A stretch of DNA of 64,000 bases, taken from NCBI RefSeq assembly GCF_026914265.1, contig NC_069123.1:48616949-48680948 (forward strand). The letters are read 5' to 3'. The position numbers and the translations under genes are program-made. The notes under the pieces were generated by a model, which was not told the DNA's origin, did no database searches, and worked only from the letters and a program-made list of their open reading frames with translations. Shown here piece after piece: positions 23,001 through 33,867 of this stretch. The stretch's first letter is position 1; each line of letters starts with the position of its first letter. Source of the stretch: Mya arenaria. Taxonomy: Eukaryota; Mollusca; Bivalvia; Myida; Myidae.

Positions 23001-26000
23001 AAATCAAGTCAATTCAGTGCCCTGTAAATCCAAATTAAGCTGCAATTAAGTGTAACTAGTGTCAAACACACAACAGTAGGAGTAGGGCCCTTCTACATTC
23101 AACTCAATTCAAAATAATCTCAAATGCAGCTACATTTTAGTCCATCATGAGTCAAGTAAACACAAGAGCAGCATAACATTTTCATGGCATTCTTAACAAC
23201 AGAAGGCTTCTACACAAACCCTTCCAAGGTCTTACCATTCCTGTTGTGGCTAAAGTCAAGCATATTCATAGATAGACCCACTTCAAAGGGCGAAACTTAA
23301 GCCAGTCCTGTTCTCTATCATTTTCAGTATGACTACAATAAAACACATTCAGAGCCAAACAAACGCAAGTTCATCTCTAATTAAGTCTACTCAGTGCTAA
23401 ACTAACCACATTTGGCAACCCTACTGCCCATTTTAAACCAGACAAGCCCATATGCAGCTGTCATTAAGCATTCTCAGTTCCTAATACCCCACATCTTGGC
23501 AACCCGTGATTAAGCCTATTCACAGCCAAATAAAACATTCCCTTCTCACATAAGGCAATTTCAGTGCCAAATACTACACATTTTGGTAACCATAAAGCCC
23601 ATTCAAAGCCGACCAAACCCATGTGCAGCTCTATCATTAACACTAGTACTCAATGCCATGTGGTGGTCATATTCGATTTGGCGGACATATTGAATATTTT
23701 TTGAGAGGGTCCTTACCCTAACCATAACTGGGTAGTGTACTTAATTATGTGTTTAAGATTTTATATAAAAGTAAGCTGATGTAAAGGAATATATTTAATT
23801 GACATTTATTTCATTCCAAATTGGATATATTAAATTTGTATTAGCATAATACAAGAAAATTATACAGGAAATCACAATTTTTGTAGACGTATCGTACTTT
23901 GAACTTGAAATGGCCTTGACCTTGAGGTAGTCAATACAGCATGTTAACTTTATGTACATTGGGAACATGAGCAATATATACTGGAATAATTATACGTCTC
24001 TATTTATTTAAATTTGTGACATATTTAGAGATAGAAAATACTTAATTAGATATTTATGACGGCCATGTTGAATGACATTTTGGATTTCTTGGTCCTAGTT
24101 TAACATAGGTTACACAAAATTAAGATCAAAACTTTTGCAATACTGCAACGAATTAAATGTTTTGTAAAAAACATTAACTTATGAAAATATAGGGTTCTTG
24201 GTTCTTAAAATCGATATATTTATCTTTTTAATGGAAATTATGGTTGCCAGGGCAACATAAATCTTTGAGGAATAATTGTATGAAATTTGAAACAGGTCAC
24301 TTCTTACATCTTATTATCATTAAACATCACTGAACAAGACATTTATTAAGGTCACAGTAAATACCATAACTAAATTTTAAATAATTATGGTATTAGTGGC
24401 CATCTTGAATTTTGGTTGCCATTTTGAATAAATCCAGAGTGGGTCCAGAGCTTTTTTCAATCGTAATCATATTTTCTGCAAGTGTACCAAGTTTCAAAAT
24501 TTTAACCAAATATGCTCATTTTTTTCACAATATGACCCGAGTATATGTAATGAAAGTCAAAATCTTTATGTTACTTTGGGCGCAAAACGTACTCGACATC
24601 GCCACCAGTACTCGACAGCGCCACCACTTTTATTAGTACGTGAATATATCCTTTTTATGAAGTGCTTATTAGCTGTGTTGTTTTCCGGTGTGAGAACTAA
24701 ACATAACAGTTATATATGCACGCGCCAGAATGTTCTTACGTTTTGTGTAAGCAAGGAAGTGTACTCGAAATGCTAGCAGATCACAAAATAATGAAAATAT
24801 TCACAAGTCCAATTCGATGGAAAAGCTCCTGGAACCACAGTTCGCACAATATTGAAACGAAATCTTAGCCAGCCTGAAGTAAAAATGTTCTTACACGGTA
24901 CCACATTGTCCGATTTCCAAAAAAATGTCCATTTCAATAAAATTATAAAATAACAGTGCTCCAGTCAGGATTTGAAAAGGGCAGGGTGCTAGGTTAAAAA
25001 GGGCACTTTCAATGAGCCTTGATCGGGCACTTGCAAGGGCCAATGTTGAATTGTGTTTTTGTTGTAATTACTTTCAATCCTAATAGTTAGTTATGAATAC
25101 CTTACTCCTTATCTGTTTTCTTTAATTTAGTGTCAAAACTATTTCTATTTATTATTTTCATACTTATTTCTGAAAATTGACTCTGTCAAACAAAAGGGCA
25201 CAGCAGGGTGTAGTTAAGGGCAGCAGGGTGCTGGAAAAAAGCAGCAGGGTGCCCCACCCTGCTATTTAGGCCTAGCTGGAGCACTGAATAAAATATATTA
25301 ATCACATTCACGATTGTAGAAGTAGCACAGGGCACAGCTGCACCACGGAAGTGTCGACAGGTAATTTTCTTTGCACCACCGCTAAGTGGTGGAGCTGGCG
25401 TTTTAGTGACAATGTTATATGGTTACGCATTACATTGACTCTTACAGCAGAGTAAGAAAAGAGTAGAGGATATTTTTGCAGAGTGGTTAAATATTAACGA
25501 CACTTTTTACATAGTTAATATAGGTCAAGAACTCTTATACAGAGTAACAAAGAGTAACAACTCTAAATAGATGAATATTGAAATACGTATTGTGGCTATT
25601 AGTATTCTAGTATATGTATTTATGTATTGTTCAACGTCAAGGTACTAAGTGACAGGCCGGGTCGAACTCGTATGGATGAAGGGAAAACGTAACACAAGCT
25701 TTGAATGAAAATAGGGCATATATGTATATATCATTACCTAGGGGGGTATATGAAATGTAATTAAACAATGCATGCGCATCGGGATAGATTACAAGTCAGC
25801 TATATTAGGTATTACCATGTTTAAAGACAGGAGATGATGACTCAATCATACTGAACAAGACATATAGAGTAGCGTTATGTTAAACCAAATAACAATAGTA
25901 ATGAATATAGAATTTTGGGACTACGGGCTTAGTTACACTGCCATGCAAACGGAAATCGTGGGTTGGTGAAATATGTGTCAATTCACAAACCTCAAGATGA

Positions 26001-29000
26001 CAACGCAAAAATCAACTCTGTGACCTAAATGCTTTGCATGTCATCAGTAAGTGAAATTTCAATACCAACATGAAAGTGCGAATATCAAGCAGCTAATTAA
26101 AGCTGTAGGTTATGGATTGCTAAACGAGTTGCGGATCCGTGGTCTGGTGGTAGCATGTTGTTGTTGTAACTTGCTGCCCAACCCAACCCAATTGTATTAT
26201 ACTATTGTTTGTTCAGTTGATATATACGATGTGCGTATATAATGTAAAATAAATTACGATAAAAGTTAATTGGTAACACACTTGACTGTCATTTCAGGGA
26301 TCGCAGGCTCGATTCACCGCCGGACAACTAAAAAATACTTCTTCCAAGAGGGACGTTAAATGGAGGTCCCATGTGACAGTGCCATACACTGGTGCACGTT
26401 AAAACCCAAGGGTAGCTATAACCGGTGTCACATTACGTCTGTACACTTTGCTCCAAAACATAAATGACTAACAATCTTATCGGACCACTCGCCGAATGGG
26501 CATTGCCCGAGTGCGAGTATAAATAAGCTTACACATACATCGCTCAACGAGCGTAATTTGAAGGTTCAGTCATCCGCTTCTCCCAAAAGAAGAACGCACG
26601 ATTAACCTACTCACGCGAAGAATAATAAACAAAACATTAAAATGACACACTGGTAAATGACCTTATACGAGTACATGACCTTAACGCCAGCTCCACCACT
26701 TATCGCAATGAAATTGAGATGCCGACACTTCCGAGGTGCAAGCTGTGGCTTTTGTTTATTTGTACACACGTAAGTATGACTTATATTTTACCTGAAAAGA
26801 TTATAAAATGGACATATATCGAAAATCGGAGAATGTGGTGCCGTGTAAGATCTCTTTTACTACAGGTTGCTTACCATTCTGTTCTAATCAATAACGAATT
26901 GTGGTGCTAAAAGCTTAATTCTCTCCCGATTCGGTCTTGTTTATATTTTGAGATCTGCTTGTATTTCAACAACATTTCAGTGTAAAGACAAACCAAAATT
27001 CTTGCGCATGAAATGATAACTATTATATAAATAACTTACGCCGGTAAGAGAACATACATTTTTTTCTTAAAAAGGAAATTTGCATATATTTATAAAAGTG
27101 GTGTCGCTTTTAATGAACTGATTGTGCTTTGGGGTTGTGCTGGCGCTGTCGAGTATGATTTGCACTGAAAGTTTATTAAAAAAGTTTTAAACCTTTGGAG
27201 GGAATGCGATATGGTGTCATTTTTACCATGTATTGTTGTGCTTGGTTTACCTATTTGTTGCAGAAGCTTTATAGTGGGTGAAAAAATATTGCCAATTTGC
27301 ATGGCATTAAATTCCGTCGAGTCCTTTCTACATTTGAATGGTTTGTCTTCCTGGGCGTCTTGTGCTTATTGGAACAGTCAAAGGAAGGCACTTGACACAG
27401 TTTCTTTTTTTCTGTTCGCAGAAACAAGCCTTTTCTTGATAAAAAAAACATATGCAATGTATCAGGCAGTATGTGTATACTGTTTAAAATAATACGAAGT
27501 TAACAATTTTTAATCATGTTAGACACTAAACAAAACCAGAGCGCAATGTTATATATTTGGAGAAAAAGTTACAGGCCTTTAAAGACGATACCATCGAAAG
27601 TATGTTTTAGAATGGAATAGCCATAATCTTCATGAACTTGGGGGCCTGCACCAAGGGCTATGGGCATTTCTCGGTCTATGTCTATCACTTAGACACAAAG
27701 TTCTGATGTACTCTAGTCTCACAAAAAGATACGGCTTACAAGTCAAAATTTGTTATTTTACTTTTTTATTACGCCCCTACCCCAAAATTTCTGACTCACC
27801 AGACTTCACATGTGGTCTGAAAGTGGCAGTTTTATGGTAAAATACACTGGCACACACGCTGTCATATATGCTACGTCGAAAGACAACATTTTCCTTAAAG
27901 TGAAGACTAAAATCAAAGATAACTTTTCTTTTACTACACCATTTTAAATAAAACAAAATGCAGTCTATGCCGCTTAAAGAGCCCCGCCTTCGTTGTATTA
28001 CCGAAGTTTGATAAGGTGATAAGTTTCATCAAACACTTCGACAAACCGGTTTCCAAAATAATGTTTTGACAGTGCTCCGTCAAACGACCGTATTGTGAAA
28101 AGGTTTGTCAAAGTGTTTTAAAAAACTAAACTCTCAATTAAATTCTGACAAGAACGGGAGCAGGAGCTCCGTTAGCGATTGCGCTTTATTTCGTTCAAAA
28201 TGGTGAAGAAAAGGTGAAGTTATCTTTGTTTAAAGTCTTCATTCGAAGCAAAATATATATAGCCTGCGACGTAGCATTTATGAGGCAATTTATCACGAGG
28301 TATACATACACACACACTATATACAATGTGTGCATGTTTCCTTATTAAGAAGGGTTTGCAAAGTTTGTTGTGTGTCTGGTGTAAGTACTATACATAACAG
28401 TTATATTTGCACACGCAAAAATGTTCTTGATGTAAAATGTAGTTAAAATGCTAGCAGATTTCAAAATTTGAACAAGTCCGTATCGGGAGAAAAGCTCCTG
28501 GCACCACGAATCGTACTACATGCATATTGAATCCGAATCGTAGCCATCCTTTAGTAAACGTGTTTTTACACGGTACAACATTCTCCGATTTTCAAAATAT
28601 GTTCATTTAATAAAAATATCAGCTAAAATATTAATTATACTAACGTATGTACAAATAAACAGTACGCATTACTTCATTACGGAAGTGTCGACAGCTCAAT
28701 TCCTTTGCACCACCGATAAGTGGTGGAGCTGGCGGCTTTACATACAGTACTAAAGTTTTCACCTGGAACCACTTAAATGGCTCACGTCACGTGGGGAAAA
28801 ATAAGACATGACCTACATTGACATGACCTTGATACATTATGGTCAAAATGGCTCGCACGGGACGAACGTGTCGGTGTTTACCTAAAATAAGTCATAACCC
28901 ATTCGGAACTCCTCGGCCATTTTTTTTAAAAACAACGTTGTTTTCGATAAAATGGCCGAGGAGTTCCGAATGAGTCATAACCTACACTGACATGACCTAA

Positions 29001-32000
29001 ATAATGGACGGGAACCGCTGGAACCCTGCTCTACGTACGCTTAGTTTGCTACTACTAATGAACTATTCAATACCGTCTGTGACGTCACACTAATTATATT
29101 CTAGAAGTAGGGGTATACGAATACCTTTGTAAATTCAGATTCTAATTAGCACTTATAATTAAGACAGTACATACATGTTCTTATCCAGGCGGCGAAATAA
29201 GATTTTTAGTTAAATATGACTTTAAAATGCCGCTAATAAAGTGCTCACTTGACCGTGCTAATTTGTGGAATTATTAAAATGGCATTTTTAAAACAATTTG
29301 GTTTCTCTTTCTTGAAGCATATCACATGTCACTTTGTGACATTTATCATTTGATATTACCTGATTTATCCATGTTTGAATTGGAATGAGTGAAATAAAGG
29401 AAACTTGACTTGACTTGACTTGACTTGACTTGACTTGACTTGACTTGACTTCAACTATAAAGGTTAAACAGAAGAACTTTAAGCTAAGAAAACAACTTTC
29501 AAAATTCCACCAAAAAAGGCCATATGTTTCAAAATCTAAATGTCCATCTACCTAGGTTATCGCTGCGAAATATCATGCACAGAATTATTGAAGTGTACTT
29601 TGAGTCTGTACACAACGCCATTTATGTGAATATTATCAACAGGAAATAAATAGAATATTGCTCACGAAAGGCTGCAACTTTATATATTGCTGCTCGGAGA
29701 CACGACAGCAGACTGAGCTGTCAGTCTCTAGAAGGGCGGTCCTGCTAAAAGCCACAAGAGCTACTAAGGGAGCTTATAATAGAGCTACAACTAAGAGAGC
29801 TAGTAAGAGCTAATACGAGAGCTATACTACTAAGAGAGCTAGTAAGAGCTAATACGAGAGCTATACTACTAAGAGAGCTAGTAAGAGCTAATACGATAGC
29901 TAATAAGAGAGCTATTACAAAGAGAACTAGAAAGAGCTAATGCGAGAGCTTATAACAGAGCTACTACTCAGGGGTGTAGAAATGGGCCGGAAGCCGGTAA
30001 AATAACCCGGTTACTTTAGCATCTTCACCCGGCTATTTATCCCCGCATCATCAAAAATAAAATCTGTTATTTTTTGTCATGTTTACATAAGTTTAAAACC
30101 CTGATTGATGGTTTATTTTGGTTTCCACGCGTTCGGACTACAATGCACCACTAGCTCGATTCGTGACGTCATTAGTCGCATCCCCCTCTGGGATGTTTTC
30201 AAGTTCTAGGTTTGGGTTTCCCAGCGTTCCGAATACAATAACATTGGCTCGATACATGACCTCATTAGTCGCATGTTTTGAAGTTTATGATTAGTGAAGC
30301 AATAGAGGGTGAAAAAAAGAATATATTTTTTCCAGACACCAAAAAGCGTAGTAAGTTTGCAACATGAGCGTGTCTGTCCTTCTGTTAGTCCTATTACCAT
30401 TTACGCAACATTCCTTTTTGTATACGCGTGTTATCCAGATGTTTAACAAAATGAAACAAGCTTGCGGTGATGTCACTGCTAAAAATAATCCATTATTTTG
30501 ATGAATTTTACATGTACCTTTGGCGAAATTTCGTACGCTTTTAATAAACGCCACAAAGTGTCCAGATATTTCTTTTGGTTGTTATTAAAACGGAATTAGC
30601 TAGCTGTAGGTGAAATATCTAGAACCACAGAAAATGAAGTAAGATGTTTAATTTTCAGAGGATCACAGAGATTCAGTGGCTGAAAGTATATAAGTGGTAG
30701 AGAAGAAGGTACACATACGATTAGGAGGGAATTGCTAGCAAATGGCAAGGCATGTGGTCTGGAATGTTATAATAGTATCCTGAAACTGAATTTGACAGTT
30801 ATTTGGTTTATTAGTTGGCCCTCACTGGTCGGGGGTGGAGGTGGGGTCGGGGGTGGGGGTGGGGTAAAACTCAGATCAGTGGGGTAGTTCTCAGATTCAG
30901 TATCATATTCAAGTAAAGACGTTTCCCTGTTTCCTTGTTACAAAATAAACATGCACCAGAACAGTTCAACACTAGAAATTTTGGTTAAAAAGGGCTTAAA
31001 TTCAATCCCACAAGGGGCATTGGCCCCTTGACCCTAACTGGGGAAGGACACCCAGACTACCCCCCCCCGCCTACTTTTGGGATCTTCCCTGCTACTTCAA
31101 AACATTTCTACACCCCTGACTACTAAGAGAGCTAGTAAGAGCTAATAACAGAGCTACTACAAAGAGAGCTAGTAAGAGCTAATAACAGAGCTACTACAAA
31201 GAGAGCTAGTAAGAGGTAATAAGAGAGCTACTACAAAGAGAGCTAGTAAGAGGTAATAAGAGAGCTACTACAAAGAGAGCTAGTAAGAGCTAATAACAGA
31301 GCTACTACAAAGAGAGCTAGTAAGAGCTTATAACAGAGCTACTACAAAGAGAGCTAGTAAAAGGTAATAAGAGAGCTAACAAGAGAGCTACTACTAAGTG
31401 AGCTACTAAGAGCTACTGAGAGGAACTTGAAAATGACATAAATTATTACGGCAATATCTAAAATATAATTCCTAATTAAGGACTTGTATTTTAAATCTGT
31501 TCCATATATTTGCTATATATATAGAACTATATAACATTTTTTTTATGACAGGTCATATCAGGTTTCAAGATAGGGGTATCGATAAATCAATAATCATTTC
31601 TTCATACATGTAAAAAAAAAATCAAAAGGATGGATTGAACTTTAAGGGACCGCAAACCTGCAAAATGATATAGCGTCATATTGCTTAGAAAATCGAGATC
31701 TTTTAGGAGTTATCTATTAAATGACTAAATTGAAGGCGTTGATCACGAATTCATATGCTTCTGAGAATAATACTGTCAATCTGTGAGAGTGCAGCTAAAC
31801 CTTTTATACTTCTTCATATTTTTTAACGTATGAATGCCTTAAAAACACTCATCAAATCTATGTGGCTCTATTAAATAAGTTCTTAGTAGCTCTTGTAGCT
31901 CAAACTAGCTCTTAGTTGCCTTTAGCCCCTTGAAGGGTTGGGTATTGGCTAGACCCTCCTAATTCAGGAGCAATACATAAATACATGTAACCATATTCAG

Positions 32001-33329
32001 CGGTTGTTCTGTATTTGAGTTCAACCAAAGTGTCCTATCTCTACAAACTTCATGTAACACGTTGCCACTCATACCACTCCCTTTATAGTTTATACAAATG
32101 AAAGCAATTATAGCCAAACGAAATATATTAAAATGTTACATTTGGTAACATTTGGCAACAGGCCGTCGCCTTAGGGTAAGATACAACTGTTGTGTATGTG
32201 AGGTATATATCAAACGGCTTTTCTCGTGTGTGATTCATAGGCTGGGAGAAGCTGTTAGGCTCAGGTGACACTGACAGTAAAACTATGTAAAGAAAAAAAA
32301 TATTTCCTCTCACTTCTATGTCAGATTAAATAAACATTACAGCATGTACTTCTCAAATTGAAATGTTGTCAAAACATTGTACAGGTAATTTCAATACACT
32401 CAGACACTCAGCTACGGCTGTCAGCTTTGATTCACCTTAAGGCGAAATCACTTGTAAACTAGAATGTTTTGTCCACAGGAAAAACAAAGAAGCTTCGTTA
32501 ACATGGGACAATATGTTCTTTTGCGAAACAACATGCAACATTTGTTAACATATAAAGACTTACTTGAACTCAGCGCAAAGCCTGAAGGCAGTCCTAGTTT
32601 GGCTCTGATGGATTTCGTGATGTTCAGAAACTCTTCTGTTTTCTCATACTTTTTGAACTCTTTGAAATAATCGTCATTGTCCTCAATATCGTTTTCATAT
32701 TTGTCACAGCCATCGTAAAATCGAATAATTTTATCATCGATCGTGAGGTTTGTCGGGGCTATGTTTGCGATTCCGGTAGGTGGAGCGCACCGCTGGTTAC
32801 CGTACAGGCAGTCCCCGGTTGCGTTGTACAAACCGCCATAAAAGCTGTTAGCGCTTGCTCTTGTACGCTGTTTGTCCGAGGATATAAACCGGATGTACTG
32901 TCCGTTTCTTTGGAAGAGCCGGCGGAACCTAAGAGCCGTTCGCTGGCCGAGGAGGCGGTGTTCCTCCTTCCCTTCAGCATTTAGCGTGCTCGCCAGCGGT
33001 TCAGTATAGGGCGAGGTCCATGTCTCCAGCTCAGGAAAAACGTTAATGCTTTTACCGTCCTTTAGACGCTCGTGGATATCGTTGATCTCTTCAACACTGC
33101 CGTCGGAGGGGTAGCGCGCTCCGTGACGCAACAGCATGCTCATATGCACTGCTTCACACAGACGATCATTGTAAACCTCGTTAAAACCAGAGTTTTCGGA
33201 CGGCTGGGCAACGCTGTGAGCCCACCTGTACAAAGTCTTGGTAGAAAATACGGCCCAGTCTGAAACAATGCCATTGGGTACTCCCCCGTAGCACAGTGGA
33301 AAGAGAACCACTACTATTATTTTCCACAT
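15078..33329 (-). CDS. MINPP1: MINPP1-type multiple inositol-polyphosphate phosphatase, complete
   Basis: Four coding exons, transcribed leftwards: 32564-33329, 17084-17214, 15785-15927, 15078-15531; 1,494 nt, 497 aa. Splice phases agree at every junction. Residues 1-15 (MWKIIVVVLFPLCYG) look like a signal peptide. The histidine-phosphatase catalytic motif RHGARYP is at 68-74, the second conserved arginine lies in SSDKQRTRASANSF, and the acid motif is H357-S358-E359 (GHSET), where human MINPP1 has GHAET. Several N-x-S/T sites fit a secreted glycoprotein. The enzyme class removes phosphates from InsP6 and lower inositol phosphates (and 2,3-BPG in vertebrates). The C-terminus is a run of Asp followed by a hydrophobic tail (VIIINTTVFIATLLLSALSC) with no ER-retention signal, suggesting GPI anchoring or a membrane tail rather than the ER-lumen form ending SDEL in human. 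A decayed second copy lies at 37987-38283. Confidence 0.95.
15785..15927 (-). CDS. MINPP1: MINPP1 coding exon 3
   Basis: Acceptor gttatgctttag, donor CGGGG before gtatgc. Encodes KWLESMYGDPLTSRVACPLV then RHMLGNLKAAMNTSWDYSNI and TQEQANR, ending in phase 2. This matches the helical insert region before the HAE/HSE motif. Confidence 0.92.
15928..17083 (-). other. MINPP1 intron 2
   Basis: 1.16-kb intron between coding exons 2 and 3. Apart from the CA repeat close to exon 2, I see no gene or clear element. Confidence 0.7.
16985..17024. repeat. (CA)n microsatellite
   Basis: About 20 CA repeats, preceded by gcgcgcacac and cacacgc variants. It lies in MINPP1 intron 2, about 60 bp downstream of the exon 2 donor on the transcribed strand, where it reads as (TG)n. 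Confidence 0.95.
17084..17214 (-). CDS. MINPP1: MINPP1 coding exon 2
   Basis: Acceptor tgtacattccag, donor GAG before gtaacc. Encodes TDVYTLYELCAYDQYTLEPP then SPPFWCRLLSNGDREILEYG QDLE in two parts; human has LIQVAFFTCSFDLAIKG and [20 protein letters not shown] at the same place. 131 nt completes the codon opened in exon 1. Unusually GC-rich for the window. Confidence 0.93.
17806..18577. repeat. 70-bp minisatellite, about 11 copies
   Basis: The unit begins aaggttgtctggtacccagc and ends aggtaacccaggctagggac. The first starts are 17811, 17881, 17951 and 18021, exactly 70 bp apart; one unit near 18089-18156 is shortened. Repeats are near-identical with a few fixed variants (aagggcagg/aagtgcagg; cccagc/cccaac). 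It lies near the exon 2 end of MINPP1 intron 1. Confidence 0.95.
19950..21955 (+). mobile_element. LINE (non-LTR retrotransposon) relic, reverse transcriptase and C-terminal part
   Basis: Translated pieces carry RT motifs in order: AGFRAEMSTVDNIFVFQNLI (about 20420), FVDFTKAFDYIV (about 20515), LGVRQGECLSPLLFSLYI (about 20700), YTDD at about 20826-20837 in place of the usual YADD, and KWKLKVNKSKTKILVFRK (about 20910). After ILLYGSEVWGF the reading continues in another frame with RIHTHFIKYVLSVKTTTPID and later a TNPNVFKTIDLLNTDHTDLL tail. The frame also shifts near 20255-20335, and the expected F-x-YLG block after EVVNKFT is deleted. No endonuclease domain is present, so the copy is 5'-truncated. 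Group: jockey/CR1-like at best. It sits antisense to MINPP1. Confidence 0.88.
22183..22253. repeat. Long hairpin with GAGTCC-GAA-GGACTC centre
   Basis: Outer arms GAACGCAGTTGGGCTGGTAAAG (22183-22204) and ACTTTAACCAGCCTAATTGC (from 22230) pair with few mismatches. The inner perfect palindrome GAGTCCGAAGGACTC is at 22208-22222. Probably the head of a composite repeat or a small MITE; no matching second end was found. Confidence 0.6.
22880..23640. repeat. Degenerate tandem-like region (about 55-65 bp spacing)
   Basis: Related phrases recur: cattcagagccaaacaaa, tattcacagccaaataaa, cattcaaagccgaccaaa; and acatttggcaaccctactgccc, acatcttggcaacccgtgat, acattttggtaaccataaagccc. Divergence is high and the exact period is unclear. 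Confidence 0.4.
24954..25286. mobile_element. Small MITE in the right TIR of long-TIR element 1
   Basis: Starts CAGTGCTCCAGTCAGG and ends (reverse complement) CAGTGCTCCAGCTAGG, 333 bp, interrupting the otherwise continuous right inverted repeat between aaaatgtccatttc and the tail near 25300. Internal text repeats gggcaGCAGGGTGctgg. The flanks are AT-rich and no clean target duplication could be called. The CAG start is hAT-like. Confidence 0.6.
26120..26530 (+). mobile_element. Probable tRNA-derived SINE (decayed)
   Basis: gtggtctggtggtagcatg (26139-26157) resembles a box A region; GGCTCGATTCACCGCC near 26305 resembles box B. They are separated by more than usual, as if by an insertion of about 100 bp ending at ttaattggtaacac. 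The body cttccaagagggacgttaaa, then tggtgcacgttaaaaccc, is typical SINE-like wording. Limits are approximate. Confidence 0.4.
26695..28734. mobile_element. Long-TIR element, copy 2 (2.0 kb)
   Basis: Left end CGCCAGCTCCACCACTTATC and right end (reverse complement) CGCCAGCTCCACCACTTATC are identical over 20 bp, and the repeats remain alignable for about 290-300 bp through tcgacacttccg-like, aaaatcggagaatgt and gagatctgcttgtatt. The inverted repeats match those of 18783-25409. The unique centre (about 27000-28380) has no recognisable protein. Flanks read ccTTAA on the left and gcTTTA on the right; no clean target duplication. Confidence 0.65.
28891..28982. mobile_element. Small palindromic MITE
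   Basis: Left arm gtcataacccattcggaact, cctcggccatttt and right arm aaaatggccgaggagttccg, aatgagtcataac are inverted repeats of about 33 bp around a short centre (aaaacaacgttgttttcg). The whole is about 92 bp, able to fold into one long stem. Confidence 0.65.
29404..29451. repeat. (GACTT)n microsatellite
   Basis: About nine perfect GACTT units. Confidence 0.95.
29755..31425. repeat. 37-bp AGCT-rich minisatellite, split by an insertion
   Basis: Two blocks, about 29755-29968 and 31119-31425, share units such as gagagctagtaagagctaat followed by aacagagctactacaaa (37 bp). They are one array interrupted by the 1,150-bp element at 29969-31118. Remnants in the opposite sense appear near 31870-31915. 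Confidence 0.85.
29969..31118. mobile_element. hAT-like non-autonomous DNA transposon inside minisatellite
   Basis: Starts CAGGGGTGTAGAAATG and ends with its exact complement CATTTCTACACCCCTG (16 bp). The flanks read ACTACT on both sides, compatible with a short target duplication although the host repeat is itself ACT-rich. The interior includes a tggggtcgggggtgg-type G-rich patch near 30825-30870 and no transposase ORF. The CAGGG start suggests hAT. Confidence 0.75.
32564..33329 (-). CDS. MINPP1: MINPP1 coding exon 1 (signal peptide and catalytic RHG motif)
   Basis: ATG at 33329-33327; donor TTCAA before gtaagt. 766 nt, ends one base into a codon. Encodes residues 1-255, covering the signal peptide, RHGARYP and the SSDKQRTRAS block. 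Confidence 0.96.
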
Positions 33330-33867
33330 AGTGACACAGGAAATGGGAAAAAACTACGTATAATCACTTGCGACTGTTTCTCTACCTTTATGACACAACA
33401 GTGGTAGATGTTTGTGATCGCAGTTCACTTACTTCCAGCGCAAGGTAATTCATCAGGCTGTCATGTATGACTTCAAACCTTGAAAGTGCGTGTATGTTGA
33501 CAGTACGGAGTGAATTTAAGATAAAAACAAGAATCCATCCTTACCCTAACCGGCCACTTGTGTAAGATTCGACAATAACTATAGTACAGTTGAAGAAATG
33601 TTGACCTTGATATAAAACAAAATTTACATTATTTTAGGTTAAAGAGCTTAACGTTGACATTATAAAATATATAGAAGAGACAGTAAAGAAGTCATAACAC
33701 AGATCATAGCTTGGGTATCACCTAGTACGTACATTGTGAAATAAGCTATCGCCAATATAAAGAACACAATCTGATGACAAAACGTGACCCACGGTTGGTA
33801 AACTTCACTTAAGAATGCAAGGCCCAGTAGTTTCAATCGTTTCAGCCTTTTAGCCGATACTTCTTAA

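Larger units (their letters stand above)
18783..25409. mobile_element. Long-TIR element, copy 1 (6.6 kb, nested insertions)
   Basis: The left end CACTAAACGCCAGTTCCACC and the right end in reverse complement CACTAAAACGCCAGCTCCAC open inverted repeats that stay recognisable for about 290 bp: ggtggtgcaaagaaaa, aaaatcggagaatgt, ggagcttttc and atctgcttgcattt on the left, their complements on the right. Inside lie a LINE relic (about 19950-21955), a hairpin at 22183-22253, a degenerate tandem region, and a small MITE (24954-25286) inserted in the right repeat. No transposase was recognised. A 2-kb relative is at 26695-28734. Confidence 0.6.
17215..32563 (-). other. MINPP1 intron 1 (15.3 kb, heavily invaded)
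   Basis: Holds, left to right: a 70-bp minisatellite, two long-TIR elements (18783-25409 and 26695-28734), a nested LINE relic, a SINE, a palindromic MITE, a GACTT microsatellite and a 37-bp minisatellite split by a hAT-like insertion. No other protein-coding exon was recognised. About 17340-17800 and 31450-32450 show nothing distinct beyond short remnants of the AGCT-rich repeat near 31870-31915. Confidence 0.75.

Noticed and set aside
27211-27492. 93-aa ORF inside long-TIR element 2
   Set aside because: Considered as a transposase remnant, but no catalytic motif or similarity was visible.
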